Assembly: GCA_049602155.1 (NCBI GenBank)
Contig: JBMYRH010000022.1
Coordinates: 19,920-83,919 of the forward strand
Length of the DNA: 64,000 bases
Direction: 5' to 3'
Source: JBMYRH01 sp049602155
GTDB lineage: Bacteria > Myxococcota_A > UBA9042 > PHBI01 > JBMYRH01
Shown: piece after piece, positions 36,609 to 46,500 of the stretch
Layout of the letters: the number at the start of each line of letters is the position of its first letter
Numbering within the stretch: position 1 is the stretch's first letter
The notes under the pieces: model-generated
Told to the model about the DNA's origin: nothing
Databases searched by the model: none
What the model saw: only the letters and a program-made list of their open reading frames with translations
Position numbers and translations under genes: made by a program

Positions 36609-37150
36609 ACCCTCGCGAACGCTAGCAGCAGCAAGAGCGGCTTGTGCGGTCTGCGGACGTCCCCTTTCTTGCAGACGTTCAGCGCTTCGATTTGAGCGAG
36701 CAGGTCCAGCGGGGCGCTCCTCTGGAGTGAGTGTTGCGTACACGACAAGGTAATCTGATGCCGTGATTAAGTCAGCCCCCCTCCCCTGTGATGTGGCCCC
36801 ACCCTAGGGCGCCTACTTCGCCTCCCGATTATTCACCCGGGTTTCGACGAGCACCCCTGCGTTTGGGCGGCTTTGGGGTTTGGACCTCGGACCCAGGGTC
36901 ATGCAAGGACCTGGAATCATTGAGCCGAACTTCGGGCACTGAAAACAGTCCGAGGCGGGGTGCACTCCGGGACGTGATTTCAGTAAGTAACAACGACCCA
37001 AGTTACGACGACCCTGGGTCGCGACCTCTTCCCCTTCGCGACGGTCATCCATAAGACCGCCCCCTTTTGTATCGAGATGGACGCGCCCCCCCTAAGCCGA
37101 CACAGCGCTGCGTTCCCATGGGCCATTCCAAGGTCAGCGCACTCGCCCTC
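36609..37150. other. intergenic, 542 bases, with paired palindromes
   Basis: No supported gene. GACCC-A-GGGTC at 36890-36900 and GACCC-T-GGGTC at 37010-37020 are two copies of the same 11-base palindrome, 120 bases apart. A CCGAA-C-TTCGG palindrome lies between them (36928-36938). The stretch is less coding-like than its surroundings. Confidence 0.45.
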
Positions 37151-37206
37151 TGTTGAATCCTGTCACAAGACGTCACCCCCTCCCCCTTTCCCCTGTGCTC
37201 TAATGT
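37151..37206 (+). promoter_or_regulatory. regulon site A: 10-bp-phased TGTCAC repeats plus -10
   Basis: TGTTGA (37151), TGTCAC (37161) and CGTCAC (37171) are exactly 10 bases apart. A -10-like TAATGT begins at 37201, and the start codon of the next gene is at 37254. The fourth register (37181) is C-rich and does not match. Confidence 0.65.
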
Positions 37207-37253
37207 GGGCTGTGGACGCCGTTCAGGCCGTCCTTCCTTAGCGTGGAGACCTC

Positions 37254-39218
37254 ATGAAGACCTTGCATGTAACCCTGAGCGTATGCCTCCTCCTTGGCCT
37301 CTCGGCGTGTGGAGACAGCGAGAGCAGCACACCCGCCGATGAAGGCGTCAACCTCGAGACCCAGGGAGAGGACGGGCTGGAGCCCGTGGAGGGCACCGAC
37401 ACGCGGACGAGCAGCGACATCGCCGAGCATGGCGAGGGCGACGCGGAGCTGGACGCGACGAAGCCCTCGAGCTTGGACGACAGCACCTCAACAGGCCCTT
37501 CTCCCGGCGTGGACGAAGCGACAGATGCGGGCGCCGAGATCGAAGTAGAGCAAGGGGACGACCTTGGAGGACCAGACTCAGAAGAGGATGTTCAAGCGCA
37601 GCCTGTCGAGGTGATCCTGACCCTCGCCCTGACAGGCGAAGGCAGCGGGAGGGTCACCTCCGAGCCGCCTGGGATTGATTGCCCGGGGCAATGTGAGGCG
37701 ACCTTCCTCTCGGGGACCGCGCTGACCCTCGAGGCCAAACCCGCGGGGGACTCGGTAGCCGCTGGCTTCACTCAGCCCTGCGCTGGTGCCTCAAGCTGCG
37801 CGTTTAGCCTTGAAGGTGACCTGAGCTTGGAGGCGAGCTTTAACCCGGCCTTACTCTCAGCCTGGACGCTTCACGGCACGAGCCCTGAGGACACTGTCTG
37901 GGTGGGGCGAGCCACGGCTTACGGTGACGATGGCATCGCCATCGCCGGGGGCTTTGACGGAGGGGTCGACTTCGGTAATGGGGTCGTGACGAGTTCCGGA
38001 GGCGGCGTGGACGCCTTTGTGGCGCGCTATAGCTCGGACGACGAGCTGATGTGGCTCTGGCGCTTCGGCGATGAGACGGTCAGCCACTACACCGCAGACG
38101 ACGGTGTGCTTGAGCTCGCCGGCGACTCCCAGGGGAACCTCTTCGTCGCGGGGACCTTCGCGGCGAGCGTGGACTTCGGGGATGGCACCGTAGTCGTCCC
38201 CGAAGCCGACGAGACCGTCGTGCCCCAGGGGGCCTTTATCGCCAAGCTCGCGCGCCTTGATGGCGACCTTGAGTGGGCCTGGACGGCGCCCCTTGGGACC
38301 GTGCGTTCGGCGAGCGTCACGCCCGATGACGCGGTGGTCTTCGCTGGAGGCTTCTCTGGGAGCGCCACCTTCGGTGATGAAGAGAGGGTGGCGTCGGGGC
38401 TTCGGGATATCTTCATGGCGAAGTACAGCGCCGATGGTGAGTTCCAGTGGGTAAAGACCTTCGGGGACGAGGCCCCGCTAGGGATCGACTTTGAAGGGGC
38501 GAGCACGGTCCGCGTGGCCCCGAACGGCGACATCGTCCTCTCGGGCTTTTACGACGGGAGCGTCGACTTCGGCGGCGAGTCACACACCGCCGTCTTGGAC
38601 TCCTTTGGGGTCGGGCTCTCGAGCGACATCTTCATCGCGCGCTACACCTCAGAGGGTGAGCTCTTGTGGTCGCGCACCGTCGGTGGGCCTGGGATCTTCA
38701 ACGCCTCAAAGAGCCTGGCGATAGCCCCCAACGGCGACATCGTCGCCGCGGGGTGGTGGAGCCACATGGTGAGCTTTGGGGACGTGAGCTTTGCCAACGG
38801 GCTTGACCCCGCTGAGATCGACGTCTGGATCGCGCGCTGGAGCGCCACAGGTGACCTACATTGGGCGAAGACCATGGGCTCTCCCGGGGCGATCGACCGC
38901 TGGGATCAGGTCGTGATCGCCCCCTCTGGCCGGTCCTTCGTGAGCGGCGGCTTCTTCGGTGGGCAGGTGCTCGGTGAGCCCCTTGAGGCCACGGGCGGCA
39001 TGGACGCCCTGCTCGTCGAGCTCTCTGAGGAAGGCGAGTTCATCTGGGCAGACATCCTTTGCAATGACGAGGCTGACGACCTTGCCCCCGCCATGGCTCT
39101 CAGCGGGCAAGGGCACCTCATCTTAGCCGGGTGGTTCCAGGGCGAAGCAGACCTTGGCCTCGGCACCGAGAGCGCCGTAGGCAAAACCTCAAGCTACGTA
39201 ATCAGGCGTCAAAAGTGA
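37254..39218 (+). CDS. beta-propeller-repeat lipoprotein
   Basis: A 654-residue lipoprotein (GGAG upstream; signal ends GLSAC, Cys19). An acidic tether of about 95 residues leads to a small beta domain with GRVTSEPPGIDCPGQCEATF (about 133-200), the form seen in bacterial Ig-like repeats that carry a Cys pair. Seven or more blade-like repeats follow: VDFGNGVVTSSGGGVDAFVARYS, then W-x-x-x-FG, then an APNGDIV strand. This is the SBBP-type beta-propeller pattern common in myxobacteria. It heads an operon with the IgGFc-binding-like lipoprotein eight bases downstream, under regulon site A. It is probably surface exposed. Confidence 0.8.
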   Translation: MKTLHVTLSVCLLLGLSACGDSESSTPADEGVNLETQGEDGLEPVEGTDTRTSSDIAEHGEGDAELDATKPSSLDDSTSTGPSPGVDEATDAGAEIEVEQGDDLGGPDSEEDVQAQPVEVILTLALTGEGSGRVTSEPPGIDCPGQCEATFLSGTALTLEAKPAGDSVAAGFTQPCAGASSCAFSLEGDLSLEASFNPALLSAWTLHGTSPEDTVWVGRATAYGDDGIAIAGGFDGGVDFGNGVVTSSGGGVDAFVARYSSDDELMWLWRFGDETVSHYTADDGVLELAGDSQGNLFVAGTFAASVDFGDGTVVVPEADETVVPQGAFIAKLARLDGDLEWAWTAPLGTVRSASVTPDDAVVFAGGFSGSATFGDEERVASGLRDIFMAKYSADGEFQWVKTFGDEAPLGIDFEGASTVRVAPNGDIVLSGFYDGSVDFGGESHTAVLDSFGVGLSSDIFIARYTSEGELLWSRTVGGPGIFNASKSLAIAPNGDIVAAGWWSHMVSFGDVSFANGLDPAEIDVWIARWSATGDLHWAKTMGSPGAIDRWDQVVIAPSGRSFVSGGFFGGQVLGEPLEATGGMDALLVELSEEGEFIWADILCNDEADDLAPAMALSGQGHLILAGWFQGEADLGLGTESAVGKTSSYVIRRQK

Positions 39219-39226
39219 GGCTGACG

Positions 39227-41320
39227 ATGGACCACCGACAAAGACCCCAAAGCGCGTTAAACCGGCCCCGCCGCTACTGGGTGCGGGTGCTCACCTTGTC
39301 CCTCTTGACGCTCGTCGCCTGCAGCGAAGGCGAGGTGGTAAGCCAGGAGGGCGAGGAGGGCACGAGGGTCAGTGACACCTTCCAGACCCGGACAGACCTC
39401 AACGCAGCCCCCCCGAGAGAGGGAGCAGACGCAGTGCTCGTCCCTGAGGACACCTCGTCTGAGCCCACTGAGGGTGACGAGGATGGCCAAGGTGAGGAGA
39501 GGGCTGACCCACGGGAGGGCGACGCCGACGCGTCGCCTCAGGGCGAGCAAGCTCAAGACGCAGCCAGCGCATCGGATGCAGCGATAGAGGGCGACGCGAC
39601 GAACACGGATGAGGGCGTAGAGCTCCCCGACACCTCTTCTGTGGAGGGTGATGCGGAGCTTGGCCCTGAGCCCGAGCTTAGCCAAGACGCGGAGAGTGAC
39701 GCTGATGAGGCAGACTCCGAGGCTGGGCCAAGCGCTGACGCCGAGCTGGTTCTGTGCTCGCCGGGCGAAGCCCTCTGCGTTGAGCAGAGCGTCATGGTCT
39801 GCAGCGCTGATGGCCTCTCGCTGGAGCTCAGCGAGGCCTGTTCGACTTTAGAGACATGTCTCGTGGACGCATGTGTGAGCCTCTGTGAGGCCGCAGCCCT
39901 CTCTGACTCCAGCGAAGGTTGTGCGTTTTTGGCCGTCACGACGGTCAACGAGTACCTGCCGCCCAGCCTCCAGATGGACTTCGCCATCGTCGTCGCGAAC
40001 AGCATCGAGAACCCACCAGCGAGCGTCACCGTGTCTCGAGCCGGGGAGCTCCTCGAGGTGGCAGAGGTTGAGCCTGGAGCGACCTACGCCTTCTCGCTGC
40101 CGATGATCCCAGAGCTTGTCGAGAGCGAGCACAGCGTGCTGGTGAGCGGCGCCGCTTACGAGGTCACGAGCACCGTCCCTGTCGCCGCCTATCAGTACAA
40201 CCCGCTCCACTTTGAGGACGCTGCCCAGGAGTTCTACAGCTTCACCAATGACGCGAGCCTGCTCTTACCCGAGCACGCGCTTGGCACGAGCTACATGGCG
40301 ATGAGCTGGCCAACCTGGGGGAAGATCATCGCCTGGACAGCCGGCTTTGTGACGCTGACGGCGGTCAGTGATGACACCGAGGTGACCTTCACAGCGGCGG
40401 CCACCACCTTGCCCAACCCTGAGGGCGAGCTAGGCCTTGAGGCTGGCGAGTCTCTCACGCTCATCTTGAACAGGGGTGATGTGCTGCAATTCCAAGGCTG
40501 GACGCAGAACGAGAGCTTCTTCCAGCTCAACGCGGAGACCTGCCCTGCCCCTGACTTTAACTACGATGGGCTTGTGAGCTGCCAGGCGCTCAACACCGAC
40601 CTCACAGGCTCGACGCTCACCTCAAGCGCCCCCCTCGCGGTCTTTAGCGGCCATGATTGCTTGCGGATCCCCTACGACACCGAGGCCTGTGACCACGTCG
40701 AGGAGATGCTCTTACCCACCGACGCCTGGGGACAAGAGTTCCTCTTCGGTGCGCCCCAGCGACCTGACATCGACGCCACCGCCTCGGCGGAGTATCGCGT
40801 CGTGGCCTTGGAGGACAACACGACGGTGGGGGTCACCCCAGCGGGCATCGCTGGCCCCTTTCTGCTCAACGCCGGTGAGGTCGTGAGCTTCACCACGGAC
40901 GCGGACCTACGTATCAGCGCAGACAAACGCGTCCAGGTGATGCAAGCGCTGCTCAGCGCTCAGGGCCTGAACCCACCGGCGGTCGTCGATGATGGTGTCT
41001 CCCTTGGCGATCCCGCCATGGGGACCGGGGTCCCTCAGCGTCAAGCCAAGGCGGCCTACGTCTTCCAGGTCCCTGCCACCTATCAGAGCAACTGGGCGAA
41101 CGTCGTGCGCTTCATCGACGCCGAGGTCCTCTTAGACGGCGAGCCGCTCTCTGGCTTCTCGCAGATCGCCAATACCCCCTACGAGGTCGCGCGGATCAGC
41201 CTCTCCCCCGGGACCCATCAGATCACCTCGTCTGGGGGCACCTCGTTCACCATCATGAACTACGGCTACGCCCCCTTCACGAGCTACCTCTACCCGGGCG
41301 GCATGAAGATCGAGAAGTGA
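39227..41320 (+). CDS. IgGFc-binding-like lipoprotein
   Basis: A 697-residue lipoprotein. The ATG at 39227 is eight bases after the previous stop codon, so the two genes form an operon. The signal has a long basic N region and ends LTLVAC (Cys32). A tether of about 170 residues, very rich in Glu/Asp/Ala, is followed by a short four-Cys motif (CSPGEALCVEQSVMVC) and then about 450 beta-rich residues. The strands FAIVVANSIENPPASVTVSR, VPVAAYQYNPL, NDASLLLPEHALGTSYMAMSW and APLAVFSGHDC match the IgGFc-binding N-terminal domain of bacterial adhesion proteins. In bacteria this domain has no proven IgG role. It is likely a surface adhesin. Confidence 0.8.
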   Translation: MDHRQRPQSALNRPRRYWVRVLTLSLLTLVACSEGEVVSQEGEEGTRVSDTFQTRTDLNAAPPREGADAVLVPEDTSSEPTEGDEDGQGEERADPREGDADASPQGEQAQDAASASDAAIEGDATNTDEGVELPDTSSVEGDAELGPEPELSQDAESDADEADSEAGPSADAELVLCSPGEALCVEQSVMVCSADGLSLELSEACSTLETCLVDACVSLCEAAALSDSSEGCAFLAVTTVNEYLPPSLQMDFAIVVANSIENPPASVTVSRAGELLEVAEVEPGATYAFSLPMIPELVESEHSVLVSGAAYEVTSTVPVAAYQYNPLHFEDAAQEFYSFTNDASLLLPEHALGTSYMAMSWPTWGKIIAWTAGFVTLTAVSDDTEVTFTAAATTLPNPEGELGLEAGESLTLILNRGDVLQFQGWTQNESFFQLNAETCPAPDFNYDGLVSCQALNTDLTGSTLTSSAPLAVFSGHDCLRIPYDTEACDHVEEMLLPTDAWGQEFLFGAPQRPDIDATASAEYRVVALEDNTTVGVTPAGIAGPFLLNAGEVVSFTTDADLRISADKRVQVMQALLSAQGLNPPAVVDDGVSLGDPAMGTGVPQRQAKAAYVFQVPATYQSNWANVVRFIDAEVLLDGEPLSGFSQIANTPYEVARISLSPGTHQITSSGGTSFTIMNYGYAPFTSYLYPGGMKIEK

Positions 41321-41474
41321 GGCGCAGGCGAAGCCCCTAACTGACGTCCACCTTCGCCCTCATCAGTCCGCCTTGCTCTGGCCGTCGAGGCCACGCCTCA
41401 CGCCGAGGGCGACGCGGCCACAGAGCGCGTTGGCGACGCCGACCCTGAGGTGCGCAAAGCGCTCTCTGAGCGGG

Positions 41475-41530
41475 TGTTTAATCTCGTCACACACTGTTAC
41501 CCACGGTCACGCAAAAGCCCTGTGTACTGC
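41475..41530 (+). promoter_or_regulatory. regulon site B: 10-bp-phased repeats plus -10
   Basis: TGTTTA (41475), CGTCAC (41485), TGTTAC (41495) and GGTCAC (41505) at exact 10-base spacing. A TACTGC -10 candidate is at 41525, 20 bases after the last unit start. The GGDEF gene starts at 41570. Confidence 0.65.
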
Positions 41531-41569
41531 CATCGTGGCCAAGCCAACGAGACGGCCACAGGAGGAAGT

Positions 41570-42184
41570 ATGGCGATACCGCCCGAAAGAATGTGGCTCT
41601 CCGAGAGCGGCGCCTTGAGCGCGAGCCAAGGCACGGAGCTCGAGCGCTTGCGTCGGGAGAATGAAGCCTTGCTTCGAGAGAACATGGAGCTCCAGGTCTA
41701 TAGGCGCCTCGCCTATCACGACCCCTTGACGGGGCTCGGCAACCGCCGCTACCTCGACAAGCGGCTGAGTCAAGAGCGCTTCCGAGCGCGGCGCCACCCC
41801 CATCAGCGCTTCAGCGTCCTCGTCATCGACCTCGACGGGTTCAAGGCCATCAACGACACCTATGGCCACGCTGAAGGTGACGCCGCCCTCTGCTTCATCG
41901 CGCGCTTCTTCGAGGACAACCTGCGCGAAGATGACATCTGTTGTCGCGTTGGCGGCGATGAGTTCACGATCATCCTGCCTGAGACCGGGCTTGAGGGCGC
42001 AGAGCGTATCAGGAGGCGCCTCTTTTTGGGGCTCAAAGAGGCCAATGAGGGGCGCCGACTCCCGCTCTCCTTCAGCGTCGGCCTGGCCACGTGGCCAGAG
42101 GACGGCGATGACGTTGAGGCTCTCCTCTCAAGCGCTGACGCTGACATGTTCCAAGCCAAGACCAGGCGACTATCAAGACCTTGA
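41570..42184 (+). CDS. soluble diguanylate cyclase (GGDEF)
   Basis: A 204-residue protein making cyclic di-GMP from two GTP. The ATG at 41570 follows GGAGGA directly. A short coiled-coil (LERLRRENEALLRENMELQ, about 23-41) precedes a single GGDEF domain with DPLTGLGNRRY, DLDGFKAINDTYGH and an intact GGDEF signature. An RxxD inhibitory site (REDD) lies five residues before it, so product inhibition is expected. There is no transmembrane, PAS, GAF or receiver domain; the coiled coil is the only dimerisation element. Control is therefore probably at transcription, through regulon site B. Cyclic di-GMP would link the adhesin regulon to surface behaviour. Confidence 0.88.
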   Translation: MAIPPERMWLSESGALSASQGTELERLRRENEALLRENMELQVYRRLAYHDPLTGLGNRRYLDKRLSQERFRARRHPHQRFSVLVIDLDGFKAINDTYGHAEGDAALCFIARFFEDNLREDDICCRVGGDEFTIILPETGLEGAERIRRRLFLGLKEANEGRRLPLSFSVGLATWPEDGDDVEALLSSADADMFQAKTRRLSRP

Positions 42185-42669
42185 TCCCTGACCTCGCGCC
42201 CCGTGTGCAGACCGAACACCTGCAGCTCAAGTGCCCCCCTCTCTCCTTTCGCAAAGCACGCGTCACACGACTCTGAGCGCTTTGCCTCCTCTCTCGCCCC
42301 CCCACCCTCTTGGAGCCTGACTGCCCCCCCCCCCGCGCTGGTCGGGATAGAGCCGAGCACCTAGGGCCGAGCGGGCTGGTATGGGCGTGCCGATACCTTT
42401 GAGTAGGGCAGCGACGTCTTCCGCGTAGAGCTGACGAGGGGCGTAGTCAGCAGGGACCTGAGCACTTCCCATGCGTGGCGAGGGGCCGGCGTGCGTCCCG
42501 TGCCCGAGCCCAGGGCGCGTCCCTGCGCCCTAGGCCTTTCTAGCCCCCCACAGGCTCTCTTCTTTCCATGGATTTGCCCCACCTGGTGCGCTGACGCGAT
42601 CAGGCTCAGCGACCATGCGCCCCCGAAAAACGCAGGATCGAGAGCCGCCCAAACGCATGACTGAGAGCC
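42185..42669. other. intergenic, 485 bases, C-rich
   Basis: No supported gene. It includes a run of 11 C near 42322-42332 and several GC-rich palindromic bits without a clear hairpin. Confidence 0.4.
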
Positions 42670-42725
42670 TGTGCAATTCTGTTACATCCTGTCACCCCCT
42701 GTTGACTGAGCCCGTGCTCTCTTGA
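42670..42725 (+). promoter_or_regulatory. regulon site C: 10-bp-phased repeats plus -10
   Basis: TGTGCA (42670), TGTTAC (42680), TGTCAC (42690) and TGTTGA (42700), spaced exactly 10 bases. A TCTTGA -10 candidate is at 42720. The segment GTGCTCT just before the -10 is shared with site A. Confidence 0.65.
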
Positions 42726-42772
42726 GGGTGGGTTCGCCCACTGAAACGCCCTCAACGACAGGAGACAACGAC

Positions 42773-43447
42773 ATGAAGCGCATCATCCACATCACCTGCA
42801 TGACCCTCTTGGCCACCACCATGCTGCTCAGCTCGAGCGCAGCGGCCAAGGACGACAAAGGTGGCCCCCCAGAGGCCTGCGCGCATTACGACGTGACGGA
42901 GGACGGGCTCCTGAATTTCTCGGACCTCATCGTGATCCTGATGTCCATGCACTCCGACACAGAGGCCCTGAACCTTCTCCAAGACTTAGAAGAGACAGGC
43001 TGCGCCGCCGAGCTCAGCCTCGACGCAATGGACCTCTCAGACATGCTGAGCCATTACGCCTACTGCGTGAACATAGACGCAGACAACGACGGGCTCATCA
43101 CCTTCACCGACGCGCAGCTCTTCTTCGACAGCTCAGCCCCCGTCACCGAGAAGATCGATGTCCTCATCCTCGCCCGTGGGCAGAACATCGAGGTCTCTGA
43201 TGACCTCTACCTTAGGTGCTATAGCGTGGACCCAACGACCCCCCTGCTCACGCTCCCCGGCCTCTTCGACGGTCTGATGGCGCGCTTTGACACCTGCTTC
43301 AACGCTGACCTGAACGAAGACGGTGTCTTGGACGTGGCCGATCTGACCCTGGTGTGGAGCAAGCAGAGCGCGCTCTCCATCCAAGAGCGCATCGCCTACC
43401 ACGACGCCATCACCACCGACCCCCTCTGCCAGGGTTCGCTCTTCTAG
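42773..43447 (+). CDS. exported EF-hand/dockerin-like protein
   Basis: A 224-residue protein with AGGAG upstream and a cleavable signal (LLSSSAAA, about residue 25). Three or four calcium-binding loops are visible: DVTEDGLLNFSDL, DADNDGLITFTDA, DLNEDGVLDVADL and a weaker one between. Each is followed by a helix, as in dockerin type I or EF-hand pairs. Four Cys occur in the linkers. Dockerins bind cohesins, but no cohesin is recognisable in the window. It is the first gene after regulon site C and precedes the subtilase gene by 113 bases, so they may be co-transcribed. Confidence 0.75.
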   Translation: MKRIIHITCMTLLATTMLLSSSAAAKDDKGGPPEACAHYDVTEDGLLNFSDLIVILMSMHSDTEALNLLQDLEETGCAAELSLDAMDLSDMLSHYAYCVNIDADNDGLITFTDAQLFFDSSAPVTEKIDVLILARGQNIEVSDDLYLRCYSVDPTTPLLTLPGLFDGLMARFDTCFNADLNEDGVLDVADLTLVWSKQSALSIQERIAYHDAITTDPLCQGSLF

Positions 43448-43465
43448 GGAGCGCGATGTCGAGGT

Positions 43466-43485
43466 GAGGGCCGAGCCGCGCCCTC
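43466..43485 (+). terminator. weak hairpin after EF-hand gene
   Basis: GAGGGC/GCCCTC, a 6-bp stem with an 8-base loop, 19 bases after the stop codon. No T-tract; it may be an attenuator between this gene and the subtilase. Confidence 0.3.
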
Positions 43486-43560
43486 GACCTCTCTGCGGCG
43501 CGCTCTCGCCCCCCAACCACGCGCTCTCCAAGAGCGACCTCTCTCCCCTGGAGCCCTCTC

Positions 43561-46500
43561 ATGTCGACGCCCTTACGCCTATGCTTCGCGCTCGTGATAC
43601 CCCTCTCTGCGATGGGGTGCTCTGACGAGCACGCCCTTGGCACGCTGACCACGACGCGCGCGCACGCCCTGAGCGCTGAAGAGGCGAAGGGCAAGAGTGG
43701 ACATGAGGCTTGGCTAGACGCGATGGGGACCCTCGCGGACATGGCGCTCCCAGAGAAGGGTGAGCCGACTTTGCACACGGAGGCCACCTCGCCCGAGCCC
43801 ATCACGCCGCGGACCCCACCCGTGGGGTGCTCGAGCTACTTCTACCCCGAGCGTGGACAAGCCATCTGCCTCGATGCGCAGCTGAGGAGCTTCATCGTCT
43901 TCAAGGGAGAGGAGGTCGAAGGCAGCACCAGCATCGCCCCGGACTTCTTCACCCTCCCCGTCCCCAAAGAGGAGAGCGCAGCCGCATTCCTGGACGCCTT
44001 CTTAGAGGCGACCCCAGAGGCTGCCTGGGGGAGCCTCGCCTTCGGCCCTGATGACCTTCATTTTGCCTGGCTCGACCCAAGCGTCAGCGTAAGCGGCGAC
44101 CCCGGCCCCCTGTCCGGGGCTCTCCCTTTGGGCGAGGTCGGCCTGGGGTGGTCGCGCTACTGGACAGGTGAGCGTAACGCCATGGCTGCGCTAGAGCTTG
44201 CCAACACCGCGGTTGAAGCTGGGGCGCACTTCGCGGTCCCTGGTTACCACGCGATTGGGGCCCCCACCGCGGTCCCAAACGTACCCAACGACCCTTTTTG
44301 GCGGCGCCAATGGCACCTCTACAACACCCGCCAAAGGGTGCCAGGCTATGGTCGTGGGCGACGAAACCTCGACGTGCGAGCGCCCTTCGCCTGGTCGACC
44401 ACGACGGGAGACAGTGCGCTCATCACCGTGCTCCTCGACGACGGGGTTCAGCGGAGTCACCCCGACCTCTCGCTTGGGCCGGGCTTCGACGCCACGATCG
44501 CCCCCTCTCCCAACCCTGGCGAGCCGGATAACCTCCTCGTCGAACACCACGGCACTCAAGTGGCGGGGGCGGCCTTTGCGCTGCGCGATAACGCGCTCCA
44601 TGTCGCAGGCCTCGCGAAGGTCGATCTTCGCTCCGCCAGGGTCGCCATTAACCTGGGCGGCGGCTCCAGCTACATCACGGACGCCGCGCTCGTCGACGCA
44701 CTGGCTTGGGCCGACGCGATAAAGGCCGAGGTGAGCGTCACCGGGGTCTCTCTCCCGATGCTGCCCTGTGCCCCCCAGCCCAGCTGCGCCTGGCCGACCC
44801 TAGGCGCGATGTACAGAGAGACGACCGAGGGGGGGATGCTGCACTTCGCGGGCTCTGGCAACATCGCCAGCACATCGCAGTCCTTCCCGGCGGCTCACCC
44901 CTCGGTCTTGGGCATCTCTGCGCACACGAACCGCGGCCAGCTGGCCTCCTTCAGCTCATCGGGGCCTGGGCTCGCCTTCTCGGCCCCAGGCGCGGGCATC
45001 CTGACCACAGACATCACCGGTACACTGGGGAGCTCCACTGGCGATCTCACCTGGGCCTCGGGCACCTCCTTGGCCGCGGGCATCGCGGCCGGCGTCGCGA
45101 GCCTCGTCCGCTCCGCTCGGCCCGAGCTGAACGCTGAGCAGACCTTTCGCGCCATGCTCATCTCCGCCGCCGAGGCGGGTGAAGAAGGTCACGACGAGGC
45201 CTTCGGCTTTGGCCTGGTGGACGCCGACGCGGCCATCAAGGCCGCCAAAAGCGAGCCGGCCCTCCACGTGATTGATGGCTACCTCAACGCGCAGCTCCCG
45301 ACGAGCCCTGGGGGGCTCCCCATTGGGGTGAACACGCCCGTGCTGAGCGCGGGAGATCTGAACGGCGACGGCGCAGAAGATTACGTGGTGACGGTGGCCT
45401 CGCTCAGCGGCCAAGGGAGCGTCCAGGCTTATTCAGGGGCGGACCACAGCGTGCTGTGGAGCCAGGTTGGCGACCTCACCTTCGGCTACACCTTGGGCGG
45501 AGGGGGCGACGTGGACGGCGACGGCGTCAACGACGTGGTCGTGACGACCTCCCTCGACGCCATCCCCGCGGGGCCGCTCTGCTCGAGCTCTGTGTCGCTC
45601 CTCAGCGGGAGCGACGGGGCGCTCTTAAACCGGATCACGCACCCTGACTGCACAGTCGCCTTTGGATGGTCAACGCTCTTGGCCGATCTCGACGCCGACG
45701 GACGCGCGGAGCTTATCCTCAGCGCCCCCTTGAAGGACCCTTGGTATGGCCCTGGTGTATCCTCTGGCCACGTATTCATCTTCCAAGACCCTGCGAACCC
45801 GCTCACAAGCGTCGATGACGCCGAACACCTCCTGCCAGGAGCGGCGACACAGGACGCCCTCTTCGGTTATGCCCTGACGAGCCTCGGTGAGTTTGACCAG
45901 ACGCCGGGCGAGGACTTCGCTGTCGGGGCCCCTGGATACCAGGACGGGCGAGGTCGCGTCATCGTCTACGCAGGCTACATCTCCATGTTTGTCCCGAGCT
46001 TCCTTGGGTTGCACCTCCTCGATGGCGACACACCCAATGACCTCTTTGGGCGCTCTATCTCCGGCGCTCAGGACCTTGATCAGGACGGCTACGACGACCT
46101 GCTTATCGGGAGCCCTGGGCATAACAACACCGCCGGGGCCGCCTTCGTCTACAGCGGAGGACCTGAGGTCTCACTCATCTGGAGCGCCTTGGGCCTGAGC
46201 TCCGACGAGCGCTTGGGCTGGAGCGTGGCGATGAGCGGTGACTTGAACATCGATGGGTTCCCGGACCTTGTCGTGAGCGCGCTCCGAGACGGGGGCGTTT
46301 CCAGCGGCGCTCCGACGCAGGCCGGGAGCCTGTCGGTGTATGACGGGAGGAGCGGGGAGCTTGAGCTCCGCCACTATGGCGAGAGCTTCGGCGCGCAGCT
46401 CGGCTTCCACCTCTCTGCACATGGCGACATCGACGCGGACGGGCTACCTGAGCTCATGGTAGCGACGCTGCCGATGTACAGCTCGGGGGCCGGCGCTCAG

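Noticed and set aside
42185..42669. Short minus-strand frames (for example 42361-42582)
   Set aside because: No start signal and Arg/Pro-rich composition; not distinguishable from chance.
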